Position numbers and translations under genes: made by a program
The notes under the pieces: generated by a model
Seen by the model: the letters and a program-made list of their open reading frames with translations, nothing else
Told to the model about the DNA's origin: nothing
Database searches by the model: none
Assembly: GCF_000315625.1 (NCBI RefSeq)
Contig: NW_005434625.1
Location: forward strand, 482,098-546,097
DNA length: 64,000 nucleotides
Direction: 5' to 3'
DNA from: Guillardia theta CCMP2712
Lineage: Eukaryota > Cryptophyceae > Pyrenomonadales > Geminigeraceae
In this document: positions 45,393-57,300 of the stretch, piece after piece
Layout of the letters: every line of letters begins with the position of its first letter
How positions within the stretch are numbered: the first letter of the stretch is position 1

Positions 45393-46185
45393 ATGTCGAT
45401 CGGGGGTTTTCACTTCGTCACGGGAGAGTTCAAAAGCCATCGCACTTTCTTGCCCGATGACGAGGTTGGCGTCATAAACTTGCTGGGCATGTGTGTCTAA
45501 CTATGAGAGCAGTACGGCAAGGCACTCGACAACTTCGTGAAGGGATGCTCAGATATGCTGATCACTGATCCCAAGGGAAACATTTTCCTCGGGAAGAGAA
45601 TAGTCCACCCTCAACCTGACTGGTGGTACGTCGGAGGGAGGATGATGCCCGGAGAGAGCCCCTCCTCAAGCTGCTCTCGGCTGCTCAAGAGAGAGCTGTC
45701 GCTAGACATCGCCCCAGAGCGCTTCCGGTCCATCTGCTACAACTCCATGGCCTGGGGCATGCGGGAACAGCAACCCAAATCCAACGGTGAGCGATGCTTG
45801 TAATGATTCAGCCTGATGAGCCTTGGTTGTGCCAGGTACCTGCGATGTGAACATCGTCCTGACTGTAGAGCTGACACAAGAAGAGATATCAAACATCGTG
45901 CTCGATCCAAACGAGTACAACGACTGCACGTGGGTGACAGCACAGGCCCTTCTGGCTGGCGACTACCATCCTGCATTGCAGTACTCCGCACGGGCGCTCC
46001 TTGCAGCCAACAAGCTCGCTGAGATTCGCGAGCTCGAGAAGCAGGGGAACGCGGACGGCAAGGTGCTGGAGGCCCTTCGGGAGTACCTAAAGCTGACTGA
46101 GGACCCTGCCTGCGGTGTGAGCCCTTATGTCTTGAGGAACCAAGGGCTCAACTACGAGGGGCAAGTCCACGTGACGAAATATTGA
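45393..46185 (+). CDS. Nudix-like protein with degenerate Nudix box
   Basis: Exons 45393-45464, 45513-45787 and 45837-46185 close to 231 aa. The central part has the Nudix beta-alpha-beta layout: DMLITDPKGNIFLGKRI, DWWYVGGRMMPGESP, then SSSCSRLLKRELSLDI. The canonical box is G-x5-E-x7-R-E-U-x-E-E-x-G-U. Here G-x5-E and the Arg at the RE position are present, but the following Glu is Leu and the EE pair reads Arg-Glu. Metal-binding Glu residues are therefore largely lost, so catalysis is doubtful. A second strand set (TCDVNIVLTVELTQEE) and a helical C terminus follow. It may bind rather than hydrolyse a nucleotide sugar or related ligand (inference). The gene converges on the PDZ gene. Confidence 0.75.
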
Positions 46186-46364
46186 TTATGTGTATTGATA
46201 GAAGGGCCAGCCTGAGACGAGAAGCGCAAGGCTGGACAAAAATAAAGATCGGGGTAGAGCATTTCCTGTGCCCGTAAAATCGTGCAAGGGGATCGGGGGA
46301 GGGAGGGGCGGGGAAGGGGGTGAGAGAGGATATGGGGGGAGATGAGAAAGAATAAGGCGGGGGA

Positions 46365-46879
46365 TCATATGTCCTCGAAGGGCTGTCGCTCCAAAACAAA
46401 ATCTAGGGTGCCAAACGGTCGGTGAGGGAATGGGGAGCACAAACTTGGCATACCGTAAAATGTCTTCTTCCCATTGGGTTCAGGTCGCAGAACCTTGACC
46501 TTGACCTTGGTCCCCTGGGGCCCCTTCAAGAGGTTCACAACCTCCATCCTGCTCCTCCCTAGAACATTCTCTCCATCCACTGCGTGCAGGACGTCCCCGA
46601 GCTGGAACAACGGACACCGTCACAGTTGGGCGCAGGCCGCTGGAGCAATCGCACGTCTTGGTTGCTCACCTTGATGAGATTCGACTTTTCTGCTGGTCCA
46701 CCTTTCACGAGCCGTTTAACCTCCAGGTGCCCCTGCTTGTCTGGCTTGAAGGCAATGCCAAGGCCGACATCCTGCGAAGAGCCACCAGCTCGCTCGTTGT
46801 CGTCGTTGAAGTCGCGCGTTGGCCTTTCTTGTATCCTGCTGGTGCAGCATGCAAAGAATTGCATTCCCTGGTCGATCAA
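46365..46879 (-). CDS. Small PDZ-domain protein
   Basis: Exons 46879-46670, 46601-46454 and 46402-46365 close to 131 aa. One PDZ domain fills most of the protein. GLGIAFKPDKQGHLEVKRLV contains the carboxylate-binding-loop-like GLGI, followed by KGGPAEKSNLI, LGDVLHAVDGENVLGRSRME and VVNLLKGPQGTKVKVKVLRP. The N terminus MIDQGMQFFACCTSR has adjacent Cys residues that could be acylated for membrane attachment. An alternative start is the Met six codons in. The short tail ends DFVLERQPFEDI. The likely role is a cytoplasmic adaptor binding C-terminal peptides; the partner is unknown. Confidence 0.8.
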
Positions 46880-47473
46880 GGGTTGGTCAAAGAAACGATA
46901 AAAAAATGTTCAAAACAAGCGTGGAAGCAGAATTGTCTAATGAAATGGTAGCATTCAGATGAAATTTTTCAATCAGATTGTACATAAATCGAGATAAGTG
47001 TTGAATGCTCAGTAAATGTGGGAGAAGCAAGAAAGTCAGTTGATCAGCAACAAGGTGGAGAAAGAGTGAGAGATGTCAGGTAGAAAGAAAGAGTGAGAGA
47101 TATATCAGGTAGAAAGATTGGTGGAAGGGAATTACGTCAGGGAGCAACGACGTGGATTATAGCCATAAGGAAGGAATTGAGCAGCGACAAGAATATCAAT
47201 GAAAGATGGAAGAGGACGAAGAGGCCGGGGGACTAGGTGGCCAGTGGATGGTGCGCAAAAGAAGCATGGTCAATCTCTGCCATGATGTCCTGGTTGATGC
47301 CTTGCATGTCGCCCGGCTTTGGCGTCAGACATGGCGTCCGGCATCAGCTGGTCCGGCATAGCGTCATCGACCAGGTCATCGACTCTGCATGGTACGAGTG
47401 GGGATGAGGTCCAATGTGAGATGCTCTTCCGAAGTTCAAGTGGCAAGTCACTCAGGATTCATCTCTTAAATCT

Positions 47474-47556
47474 AGTACCGTAGTAGTACCGTAGTAGTAC
47501 CGTAGTAGTACCGTAGTAGTACCGTAGTAGTACCGTAGTAGTACCGTAGTAGTACC
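47474..47556. repeat. 11-bp minisatellite, about eight units
   Basis: Perfect TAGTACCGTAG units in tandem with no spacers. It is not a CRISPR array. Confidence 0.9.
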
Positions 47557-47929
47557 GGCTTTCGTTGAGCGTTTCGAAAGAAATGCTCAGAGCCTCGGAA
47601 CTTTTAGTAGCCGGTTCTTTGACAAGGCGTTCGTCAAGACTTGTATGCGAACACCTATAAGACTCATCCCTCATCGAACAACCCTGAAACTGCCCACTCC
47701 TCCCTCCCTCCCTCCCTCCCTCCCTCCCTGCCTAATCTGGTCGATGGTCCCGGCAGCCTCTGTGGAAGCTGCATCTTCGGTAACCGCGGACCCCACGGTG
47801 TCGAGGTGCACGTCTGCTTGTTATGCAGGTCCCCGGATCTCCAATGGGATCTCCTTCGAGTGTGTGGACTCTCGCGACTCGCTCGCCCCGCTTGTGCCTC
47901 GCAGTCAATCAGTTTAAGAGTGAGGGTTA

Positions 47930-48029
47930 NNNNNNNNNNNNNNNNNNNNNNNNNNNNNNNNNNNNNNNNNNNNNNNNNNNNNNNNNNNNNNNNNNNNNNN
48001 NNNNNNNNNNNNNNNNNNNNNNNNNNNNN
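47930..48029. other. Assembly gap (100 Ns)
   Basis: Exactly 100 Ns mark a scaffold join of unknown true size. The adjacent locus has near-identical duplications that may have caused it. Confidence 0.99.
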
Positions 48030-48355
48030 TATGTAATCCCTCCCACACTCCCTCGCTTCCTCCCTCTTCCTCCCCGCCCCTCCATCTCTCCCTCCCTCCC
48101 AACCGTGCTTGAACGAGGAGACGAGGAGGAGGGGGGGCATGGCGACGTGGCGATCAATTTGTCTCAGCTCAAGATCACCGTGAAGGGCATTGGCTGTAAT
48201 TTCGAGCCATGTTTCTGCCTTTAACTTTGAGATAAGCCCAAGGGCGTTTCCAGGATGGCAGGAGATCATCTGTAAACATCAATCGACTTTATTGAACTGA
48301 CATCTTCAATCACTCTATATACAATGAACATCAACATGTCTGACCACCTCCTTGC

Positions 48356-51300
48356 CTACTCCCCGATACTGTTTCGAAATCTCACGTACCTCTTGTGCCC
48401 ATCCATCGACTTGAGCGCATGAAACTCCTTCAGGATCAGCCTGAGCTCGCACACGTGCCCCTCTACCCCCTTCCTCCTCGTCTCCTCGTTCACCACCCGC
48501 ACGTTGATCGCCACGTCCCGATACCCCCCCGACAGCCTCGAGTCGTACGCCTCGTCCAGCCTGTTCTTGATCCTCACCACCTCCAGCTCCGGATCCTCCA
48601 GCACTGCCCTCACGCCCTCCGTCAGCTCCTCTACCCCCGTGAACACAAGGCTCTGCCGCACCACGTCCGTGAGGCAGTAGACCTGGTAGCTGTACGACCG
48701 CACGACCTTCTCGATGGCCCTCGACGCGCTCTTGATGCTCGCCCACCTCACCCGCCTCTCCATCGATCTATCCGCTACCGCCTCCCGCCAGCGCACGTAC
48801 GAGGGCCCCTCTCTACCCTCCCATGCTGGCAAGTAGCCGTCGACGGTCTCGGCGAGCGACTGGACCTTGAGGAGGAAGGTGGGGTCGAGGAGGACCGCCT
48901 GCGCGTAGAGCTGGTCCAGGGACTCGACCCTCATGACAGGGTTGGCCTTGCCCGGTCCAGTCCATGAGGGCACGCACAGGAGGGAAAGGTCGAAGATGCT
49001 GGGCTTGCTGTTCTCGCAGTCGACGTCTCGAGAGCTCCACTGCTCGGCTCTTCCAGCAGGATGGAGGCTGCAGATGTCGGCGAGCCTGGTCAGCTGCGGC
49101 TTACTGTCATCCTGCTCGAGCAGCAGGGCCCAGCACTGGTCGTACTTGACCTGCTCCTCCTTGACGTAGCTCATGGCCCTGCGAAACTGAAGCTTCCGTG
49201 ATACCTGGAAGTAGAGCCACACGGAGAGCAGCACATATGCTGTAAAGGGAATGTAGTCCATGCTGAAGGACTTGGAGCTGCGGAACCAGTCCATGTCAAC
49301 GGCTGTTGCTCCAATGCTTATGAAAATAATGTAAACGGGCAGCACGTGCAGTGTGTACTTCTCCCGGAACTGCAGGATGAGGCCGTAACTGAGGTCTGCG
49401 ATGCCAAACAAGAAGTCATGGGCGCTCAAGGGGTCTCGCAAGCTCAGAGGCATCGACGTGGCCAGCTCCATCAAGCCGACAACATGAAAGCAGGAAGCAG
49501 CGAAAGTCTTTGCGACGAATGAGTTGCGCATAAGAGCAAAAAATACCGCCAGGAAGCAGAAAGAACTTGGCAAGACGTAGTTTACGTATCGCAAGGTACT
49601 CCGCCATGTCTGCCTCAGCTCGAAACGGATGCTCGTGCCCCTGGCCAGCTCTGGAGAGGCGTCGCAAAGCTGCAGCCCCGGCCAGTCGCTGCATGAGAAG
49701 GAGGAGACTTCCACCCATGACGCGTTCCCTGCCTTGGTCGCTTGCTCCCATCGCTCCAGCACGAGCTCCTGAGGGTCGTACTGCGCCTGCTCCGGATCTG
49801 CAGCGATCTCTAGCTGCCAGCCGTTGACCACGACGGACTCATTGAAGGTGAAGTAGAGGGAAGCATTGTCCACGGACACTGATGAGGGATGGAAGCGCGA
49901 GCAGGCGTCTCTGACCAGCGCGAAAGAGCTCTTGTACAGCTCTGCTCGCGCACCCACTGATCGGTCTCGAACCCGCCTCAGCTCCAGGCGATACAGGGTC
50001 GAGCTCATGGCGCCGTTTGTGAAGGTGGCGTGCGCTTTCGCCCCAGCAAACACGAAGTAGCCGTAGGCGACACCTACCATGAAGAGAATGGCCTGGAAGA
50101 AATGCTTGTTCACAGCGTTGGTGAGAGGGGTGGACGAGAACATGATGGTGGAAGTCGCTACTTCGTCAAGGCCGTGCGCTGCTCTCTCAAGGTGCTCGTC
50201 AAGCACGTTTCCTCGATGATGGCTTCTGACTCTCGCGAGCGTGACTTCAGACCTGTCTCCCTCCTCGTCCTTGCACGAGGATAGGGAGGAGGTAAAGTCG
50301 CTCGGCGACATCGAAGCTCCGCCGCTGCGCAGGCTAGCAGGAACAAGCAAGCCCAGGCTCAGCTGTCTTGCAAGCATCCCCAGCACTTGCCAAGGCTTGA
50401 AGCAGTCCCTGCGGAATGAAAGAATCTGCTTATAGCTCTGGTACCTCAATGATGAGGTCGAATACACCAGCTGGTGCATGGGCATGACTGCAAGCCTGAG
50501 CTCGCACACGTGCCCCTCTACCCCCTTCCTCCTCGTCTCCTCGTTCACCACCCGCACGTTGATCGCCACGTCCCGATACCCCCCCGACAGCCTCGAGTCG
50601 TACGCCTCGTCCAGCCTGTTCTTGATCCTCACCACCTCCAGCTCCGGGTCCTCCAGCACTGCCCTCACGCCCTCCGTCAGCTCCTCTACCCCCGTGAACA
50701 CAAGGCTCTGCCGCACCACGTCCGTGAGGTCTGAGAGTCTGCCGTGGCATAGCAGCTGGACCTTCTCGATGGCCCTCGACGCGCTCTTGATGCTCGCCCA
50801 CCTCACCCGCCTCTCCATCGATCTATCTGCTACCGCCTCCCGCCAGCGCACGTACGAGGGCCCCTCTCTACCCTCCCATGCTGGCAAGTAGCCGTCGACG
50901 GTCTCGGCGAGCGACTGGACCTTGAGGAGGAAGATGGGGTCGAGGAGGACCGCCTGCGCGTAGAGCTGGTCCAGGGACGCCGCACATGCCTGGTGTGTCT
51001 GCCGCCCTGTAGCAGAGCGCGGCTCCTCCGCCTCTATCTCCTCTGGGCTCTGGCTTGAGTCCTCGGTGCTTACGACCACTATCGGCTCCCGGCACCTGCC
51101 ATCCAGCTCTGCATACGCCGTAGCTCGCTTCACCACGCGGCTCAAGGTTTCTATCGCCGAGCTTGTCCGCATCTCCTCCCATCGCTCCTCCAACCCGCAA
51201 GCAGCCTCCTTCCGGGCCTCCTGCAGTGCCTGCAGCCGCAGCCGCTCTCGCATCAAGAGGAAAGCCGCCCCGGCCCCAAGCATCCCAACACTCGGGTACC

Positions 51301-52126
51301 GCCACCCTCCCGCGGCGAGCCCCGTCCCAGTTCTGATGGCGCCCGACAGCGCGACGAGCTCGACGGCGTAAGGCTCGATGTAGGCTACCGGCACAGGGAA
51401 GACAAGGAGGTCCTGCACTGAGCTCTCAGCCCGCCCGCCCTCCCATGCGTCCCCCCGCCCACTGACCGTCAGGACGAAGACGATGAAGCTGTAGCTCGGG
51501 GTGTTGAGCCCGGTCCGGCCGGCGCCTTGACTCATCATCCTCACGAAGATGAGGAGGTTGAGGATCGCGTCGAGTACACCGTAGGCTATGACCACCTGCT
51601 TGCATCTTTCACGTCTCTCACTCATGCAACATGAGCATCATCATACCAGCTTGGCAACTTCAATCTGACGCCTCGACGCAAGCAAAACCACGACTACACA
51701 GATCACCCCGGATATGAAGTTGGTGGCGATCTCGAGAGGCATCTCCCATGAGCAAGCAAGAAACTGGCTCCTGGCATACGCCTCGGTGGAGTACTCCCGC
51801 ACCCGCTTCCCTCCTATCACAAGCGAGAAGTAGCCTGCCTCCTGCACCCAGCGCATCTTGACCGCGCAAAGCGCTATCCATGCTCCGCTCAAGAGTGCGA
51901 GTGCCACCTGCGCTGGAGGCCAGGCAAGAAGAGCAGACAGAGGCTCGTAGGAGAAGAAGATGACGCTGGGCTTTGACCTGTAGATGACTCGTTGCTCCAC
52001 ACAACGTTGAAGACGGTCTCCCTGGGAGTGGGAGTAGAAGCGAGCGAACTCTAAGGAGGAGTCATGCATGTCACGAGCAAGCGGCCTGAAGGTGGAGGGA
52101 GAGAGACATGGCTCATTTTCGTTCAT
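48356..52126 (-). CDS. Multi-TM protein with two RelA/SpoT-like domains
   Basis: Exons 52126-51647 and 51595-48356 close to 1239 aa; the 51-nt intron is GT-AG. The N-terminal part has several membrane segments (AQVALALLSGAWIALCAV, ISGVICVVVVLLA, VVIAYGVLDAILNLLIFV). Domain A (about residues 366-530) and domain B (about 1053-1239) are nearly identical. Shared motifs are RWASIKSASRAIEKV, LTDVVRQSLVFTGVEELTEG, VVRIKNRLDEAYDSRL, SGGYRDVAINVRVVNEE and EGHVCELRL. Domain B adds GHKRYVRFRN. The K...K, D-x-V-R, GYRD and E-x-x-L pattern resembles the RelA/SpoT (ppGpp synthetase-like) nucleotidyltransferase fold. Between them lie a TM, a probable luminal beta domain with N-glycosylation sites (VDNASLYFTFNESVVVNGWQ) and about five more TMs. 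Both domains would then lie on the same side of the membrane if the TM count between them is even. Synthetase activity is not shown. Partial copies lie upstream at 52.0-54.2 kb. Confidence 0.75.
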
Positions 52127-53487
52127 TTCCCTCCCTTGTCGCTACGTGGCAGCAGCTGCTCATCGCCGTCTTGAAGCCGCTGCATTTTCTTTCCCCATAG
52201 ATCCAATGGATTTTTTGTACACCTCGGAGATCCTTTTGTTTGGGGTTCACGATGAAAATCTTCCGGTAAATTTGGTTACTTTCATTCACCATTTGCAAGT
52301 TGTATTGGATTTTGTTGAATTTGAAATTTGCAGGCTTCGGAACTCGGCGATTTTCGGACTCCTAAAAGGGCCACAGGCTGCGAATGCTTTCAGCTACTGG
52401 CATCGGCGACCCGGCGGCCCGGAGCCGGGGCCCGGCGATCATGCCGAATCTCTGAGGCCTCAGGCTACAGGGACCTAAACGGTCACGTCACTGGTCCCCG
52501 CCGGTTACTATGAACCTGCGAAATGACACAAAGAAGCTTGAGACGGCGATGAGCGGCTGATGTCAGAGGAATAACCCGAAAATCGGAGCGGCTCCTCGAA
52601 CAGTGGGAGGGAGGGCGGACTGAGAGCTTGCAGGACGAGCCTTACGACGTCGAGCTCAGGCGCCATCAGAAACCCGAGTGTTGGGATGCTTGGGGCCGGG
52701 GCGGCTTTCCTCTTGATGCGAGAGCGGCTGCGGCTGCAGGCACTGCAGAAGCGAGCGAACTCTAAGGAGGAGTCATGCATGTCACGAGCAAGCAGCCTGA
52801 AGGTGGAGGGAGAGAGACACGGCTCATTTTCGTTCATTTCCCTCCCTTGTCGCTACGTGGCAGCAGCTGCTCATCGCCGTCTTGAAGCCGGTGGGTCCGA
52901 GTCGCTGCATTTTCTTTCCCCATAGATCCAATGGATTTTTTGTACACCTCGGAGATCCTTTTGTTTGGGGTTCACGATGAAAATCTTCCGGTAAATTTGG
53001 TCACTTTCATTCACCATTTGCAAGTTGTATTGGATTTTGTTGAATTTGAAATTTGCAGGCTTCGGAACTCGGCGATTTTCGGAACCTAAAAGGGCCACAG
53101 GCTGTTGTCAACTTCGAATGCTTTCAGGCTACTGGCATCGGCGACCCGGCGGCCCGGAGCCGGGGCCCGGCGATCATGCCGAATCTCTGAGGCCTCAGGC
53201 TACAGGGACCTAACTTGAACGGTCACGTCACTGGTCCCCGCCGGTTACTATGAACCTGCGAAATGACACAGAGAAGCTTGAGACGGCGATGAGCGGCTGA
53301 TGTCAGAGGAATAACCCGAAAATCGGAGGCTCCTCGAATGGGAGGGAGGGCGGACTGAAAGCTTGCAGGACGAGCCTTACGACGTCGAGCTCAGGCGCCA
53401 TCAGAAACCCGAGTGTTGGGATGTTTGGGGCCGGGGCGGCTTTCCTCTTGATGCGAGAGCGGCTGCGGCTGCAGGCACTGCAGGAGG
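52038..53487. repeat. Tandem direct duplication, unit about 711 bp
   Basis: Unit 1 (52038-52748) and unit 2 (52749-53487) are nearly identical. Each contains the first 30 or so codons of the RelA/SpoT-like gene (minus strand), its upstream AT-rich region, and a GC-rich block (GGCGACCCGGCGGCCCGGAG at about 52407 and 53140). Each ends in a short plus-strand piece of the same gene's coding sequence, ending CTGCAGGCACTGCAG. Small indels of a few to about ten bases (for example 5 bases near 53213) distinguish the copies. Confidence 0.85.
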
Positions 53488-54182
53488 CCCGGAAGGAGGC
53501 TGCTTGCGGGTTGGAGGAGCGATGGGAGGAGATGCGGACAAGCTCGGCGATAGAAACCTTGAGCCGCGTGGTGAAGCGAGCTACGGCGTACGCAGAGCTG
53601 GATGGCAGGTGCCGGGGGCCGATAGTGGTCGTAAGCACCGAGGACTCAAGCCAGAGCCCAGAGGAGATAGAGCCGGAGGAGCCGCGCTCTGCTACAGGGC
53701 GGCAGACACACCAGGCATGTGCGGCGTCCCTGGACCAGCTCTACGCGCAGGCGGTCCTCCTCGACCCCATCTTCCTCCTCAAGGTCCAGTCGCTCGCCGA
53801 GACCGTCGACGGCTACTTGCCAGCATGGGAGGGTAGAGAGGGGCCCTCGTACGTGCGCTGGCGGGAGGCGGTAGCGGATAGATCGATGGAGAGGCGGGTG
53901 AGGTGGGCGAGCATCAAGAGCGCGTCGAGGGCCATCGAGAAGGTCCAGCTGCTATGCCACGGCAGACTCTCAGACCTCACGGACGTGGTGCGGCAGAGCC
54001 TTGTGTTCACGGGGGTAGAGGAGCTGACGGAGTCGGGACGTGGCGATCAACGTGCGGGTGGTGAACGAGGAGACGAGGAGGAGGGGGGTAGAGGGGCACG
54101 TGTGCGAGCTCAGGCTGATCCTGAACCGCGGGCAACGGCTGACAGGGATGGCTGTTGGGATGGGGCGACTAGCGACTTGTGA
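53363..54182 (+). pseudogene. Inverted partial copy of the RelA/SpoT-like gene
   Basis: On the plus strand this repeats the segment LRLQALQEARKEAACGLEER through domain A to VFTGVEELTE, almost identical to minus-strand 51250-50680. It then skips the stretch encoding GVRAVLEDPELEVV to SGGYR and resumes (cgggacgtggcgatcaacg) in another frame. It ends soon after the ELRL motif. Deletion and frameshift remove the GYRD core. It forms an inverted repeat with the intact gene. It is a decayed recent duplicate or an assembly product. Confidence 0.85.
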
Positions 54183-54352
54183 TATGCAGTGGATGGGGCG
54201 ACTGTTGGAGGTTCAAGAGTGAGGGGTCTCGATGGCGTCCAGCCCTAGCTGGCACAAGAGTTTGAGAGGAGGAGATTCGGTCGAGGGGATCAAGGCTATA
54301 TTACACAAGAGCTGTACAGGGAGGACGTCAGGACTTCAAGTCGTTGTGCACG

Positions 54353-57300
54353 TCACGCGTTGGCGAGGTCCTCGTGCGATTCACTGGCAGGATGGCCGAA
54401 GACAGACTCGTAGCTAGGAGCTGACGGCACACAGTCAGCCGGCGGCAGAGCTGACGTTGCCCCCCGCCGTGAGGAAGGAGTGTCCGATCGATGCCAGCAT
54501 CTCTTGCGAGCTGCGACGAAGCAGCAGAACAGCAAGCTCGATCCTGCCAGCGTAGGCACCAGTACGACGACGAGGAAGTTGGAGGGGCCGGACGGTTCGA
54601 GGGCCTGCGGAGCCGCGAACGTCTTTATGAGTTGAAAGGACAAAGTGCCCATGGAGATCAGAGATACTCCCATGGAATGAAGCGTCGGGTTGTGAGCGAT
54701 CTTGTCCGCCAGTGACGCGCTTGTCGTCGCCATCGCTTTCTCCTTGTTTGACACTGACGTCACGACTGTCGAGAGGATGTCGACTTGAGCGGCTGCACGT
54801 CTTGACTGAGAGCTGCTTGCAGTGCTTGTGATGGAGGTGGAGGAGTCTTGTTGCAGGCCCATGGACGTCAGCACGGCTTCTTGGAACGCTTCTTTCACCG
54901 GCCCCTGGTACTCCGACACTGCCAGTCCGGATACCTTGCAGTGAAACCACACCTTCAAGCGCTCGCCGCTGAACAGGACGGGGAGCGGCGTGGTTAGAGG
55001 GGCCCAAGTCGTGGGAGGCGGAGGCGAGGAGGCGACAGTGGAGGTAACAAGGCCGGAGGTTGGAGGAGCCTGAAGAGTAAACTGATTTGACTCGTCAATG
55101 ATGTTGCACTCAAAGTTCAGTCCGAGCGGTTTGCTCTGATACCGCAGGGTGCCAGGGGAAGCGAGCACGGAGATACAAGGCTCTATCTCCAACGCTAGGA
55201 CCTCGTCCGATGCTGACGTCACGTACACGGTCCAACCGTCTGGACTCAGCACGGGGAGCATGTGCGCGGATGTCTTGCCGCTGCTCCAATGCCACACGCC
55301 CTCACCAGAGGACGCGAGAAGAGCAGAAACAGAGCCGTCAGAGGACCAGACGAAGAGAAATTGCCCGCGAGGACCCACAACCGGCCGGGTGAGAAGAAAA
55401 GCGCCAAAGTCCTGCGACCAGATGGTTGCGCCAGAGGAGGCGTTGAGGGTCAGGATACGCTTGTCACTGCATGCTGCATGCAGCAAGTCTTGCTGAGGGT
55501 TCGCCGTAAGTGCAGAACAGAAGCTTGTTCCCGTAGAGACCGTCCAGACTTGTGCCCCTCCAGACGTCTGCTGGGCGTGGAGGCTCTTGTCCGTTGCAAA
55601 GAAGACGAGCTGAGCGTTGGAGCTCACACAGGGAGGAGAGAGAGCTTGCTGGCCTCTCTGGACCGACCATGACAGAGAGGCTGAAGAAGCATTGTAGTTG
55701 TAGACGAGCAACCTCGATGCGCTCGTGATGTAGAGCTTGTCGCCAGATTCTAAAAAGCTTGCGGAGGAAGTGACATCAAAATGAACACTCCACTTCAACC
55801 TGCCACTGTTTGCGTCCAGCGCCAGCAGGCTCGGAGAGCCATCTGTCAGCACGTAAACGCTGCTGCCATCGTAACTCACGTATGGGGCTGAGGACCAGGA
55901 GGTCCCAGGAGAGTAAGACCACAGCTCTTGTCCGGTCACGCTGTCTCTCGCACGAATGCTCGTTTCATCCTGTTGTTCCGACGAGGAGGAGGGGGTCCCA
56001 AGGCCCACGACCATGACTCGTCCGTCTGGAGTGAGAGCAGGAGCCGTCAGAGTCTCGCTGTCAAAATCGAAAGTTCGAAGCAAGCTCCCCGTCTGAGTGC
56101 TGAACACCTTCACCTCCGACCCCGACGACGAGTAGCCTAAGTTGCCGTCATTGCTGATCACGACAGGGAAGACTGACGCCGACTGGAATGACCACAGCTG
56201 CATCATGTGGAGAGAAGAACAGGAGGGCTGTGAAAACGCGTTGAGGTACCAGTCAACCAGGCGGAATCGAGTCTCGAGAGCCAAGACAGAAGAGCCTTGC
56301 GCCACGAACAGGTAGGAGCTGCTGGGGTCGAGAGCGAGGCTGATGGGACCGAGAGCTTTCTCAGCTGTGGTATACTTCCATACCGATGCTCCGTTGAGAG
56401 CTGAGAAGGAGTGGATTTCGTTGCTTGCAGTGCCCACAAACACAAGCGAAGCATCAGCACTCACAGCCAGGCTTGACATCGCAGAGAGCAACTGCCTTGA
56501 GCCCCATGCTTCCGATCCGTCAGAGGAGTCCAGTGCCAACAACATGCCGCTCTCGATCCCCACGTACAGCCGCCCTGCTCCAGGATCGTCAGCCAACAAG
56601 AAGGAGGTTGCTGCGTGCTTCCATTGCCATAGCAGATATCCCGTAAGTGTGTTGATCGCCATGACCCCCTCACTCTGAGAGCACATGAAAACTCGACTGC
56701 CATCTGCACTCACAGCAGGCCAGGAAGCGAATGTTCCTTGCATCTTAAAGCGCCACAAGACGGAGCCTGTGCTCGCGTTCAAAGCTCTCAAAGTCGAGTC
56801 GCTGTAGCCCACAAACAGTCTGCTGCCATCTGTACTTAATGCAAGCAAGAACGGTACTGGATCTTCACGTGCAGCTGCTGCTGACCATAGCGTCACACCA
56901 TTCGAGGGGTTGAGAGCGAGGACGACACCGTCTGACGTGCCCACGAAAACACTTCGACCGCTGGTGCTCACGACGACTCTCGATGAGACTGGCGTCTGCA
57001 AGGAGCGAACCCAAACCTGAGCCCCTGTGATGGCATCGAGAGCGTGAAGACTTTGACCAGATGCGACATAAACTTTGTTGTCTGCTCGACTTGTAGCTGG
57101 AGAGGTGGAAAACTGCTGTTGGGATTGGTAGGACCAGCCCTTAATCCCCGTCGCTGCATCGAGAGAGTACACCTGTCGGTCATCGGACACTACGTAGACC
57201 CTCGTCCCGTCGGCACTCACAGCCGGGGCATGCTCTATGTTCCCTCCCGTCGTATTTCTCCACACCTCCGATCCCACTTTCGGGTCCAGCTGTACCCTCG

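Larger units (their letters stand above)
46880..48355. other. Repeat-rich spacer with assembly gap
   Basis: It has a GAAAGAAAGAGTGAGAGAT-type repeat near 47070-47115, the 11-bp minisatellite at 47474-47556, a (CTCC)n run near 47698-47728, and 100 Ns at 47930-48029. No gene is supported. Confidence 0.5.

Noticed and set aside
47474-47556. Possible CRISPR-like array
   Set aside because: The 11-bp units are back to back with no unique spacers, and the genome is eukaryotic. It is a minisatellite.
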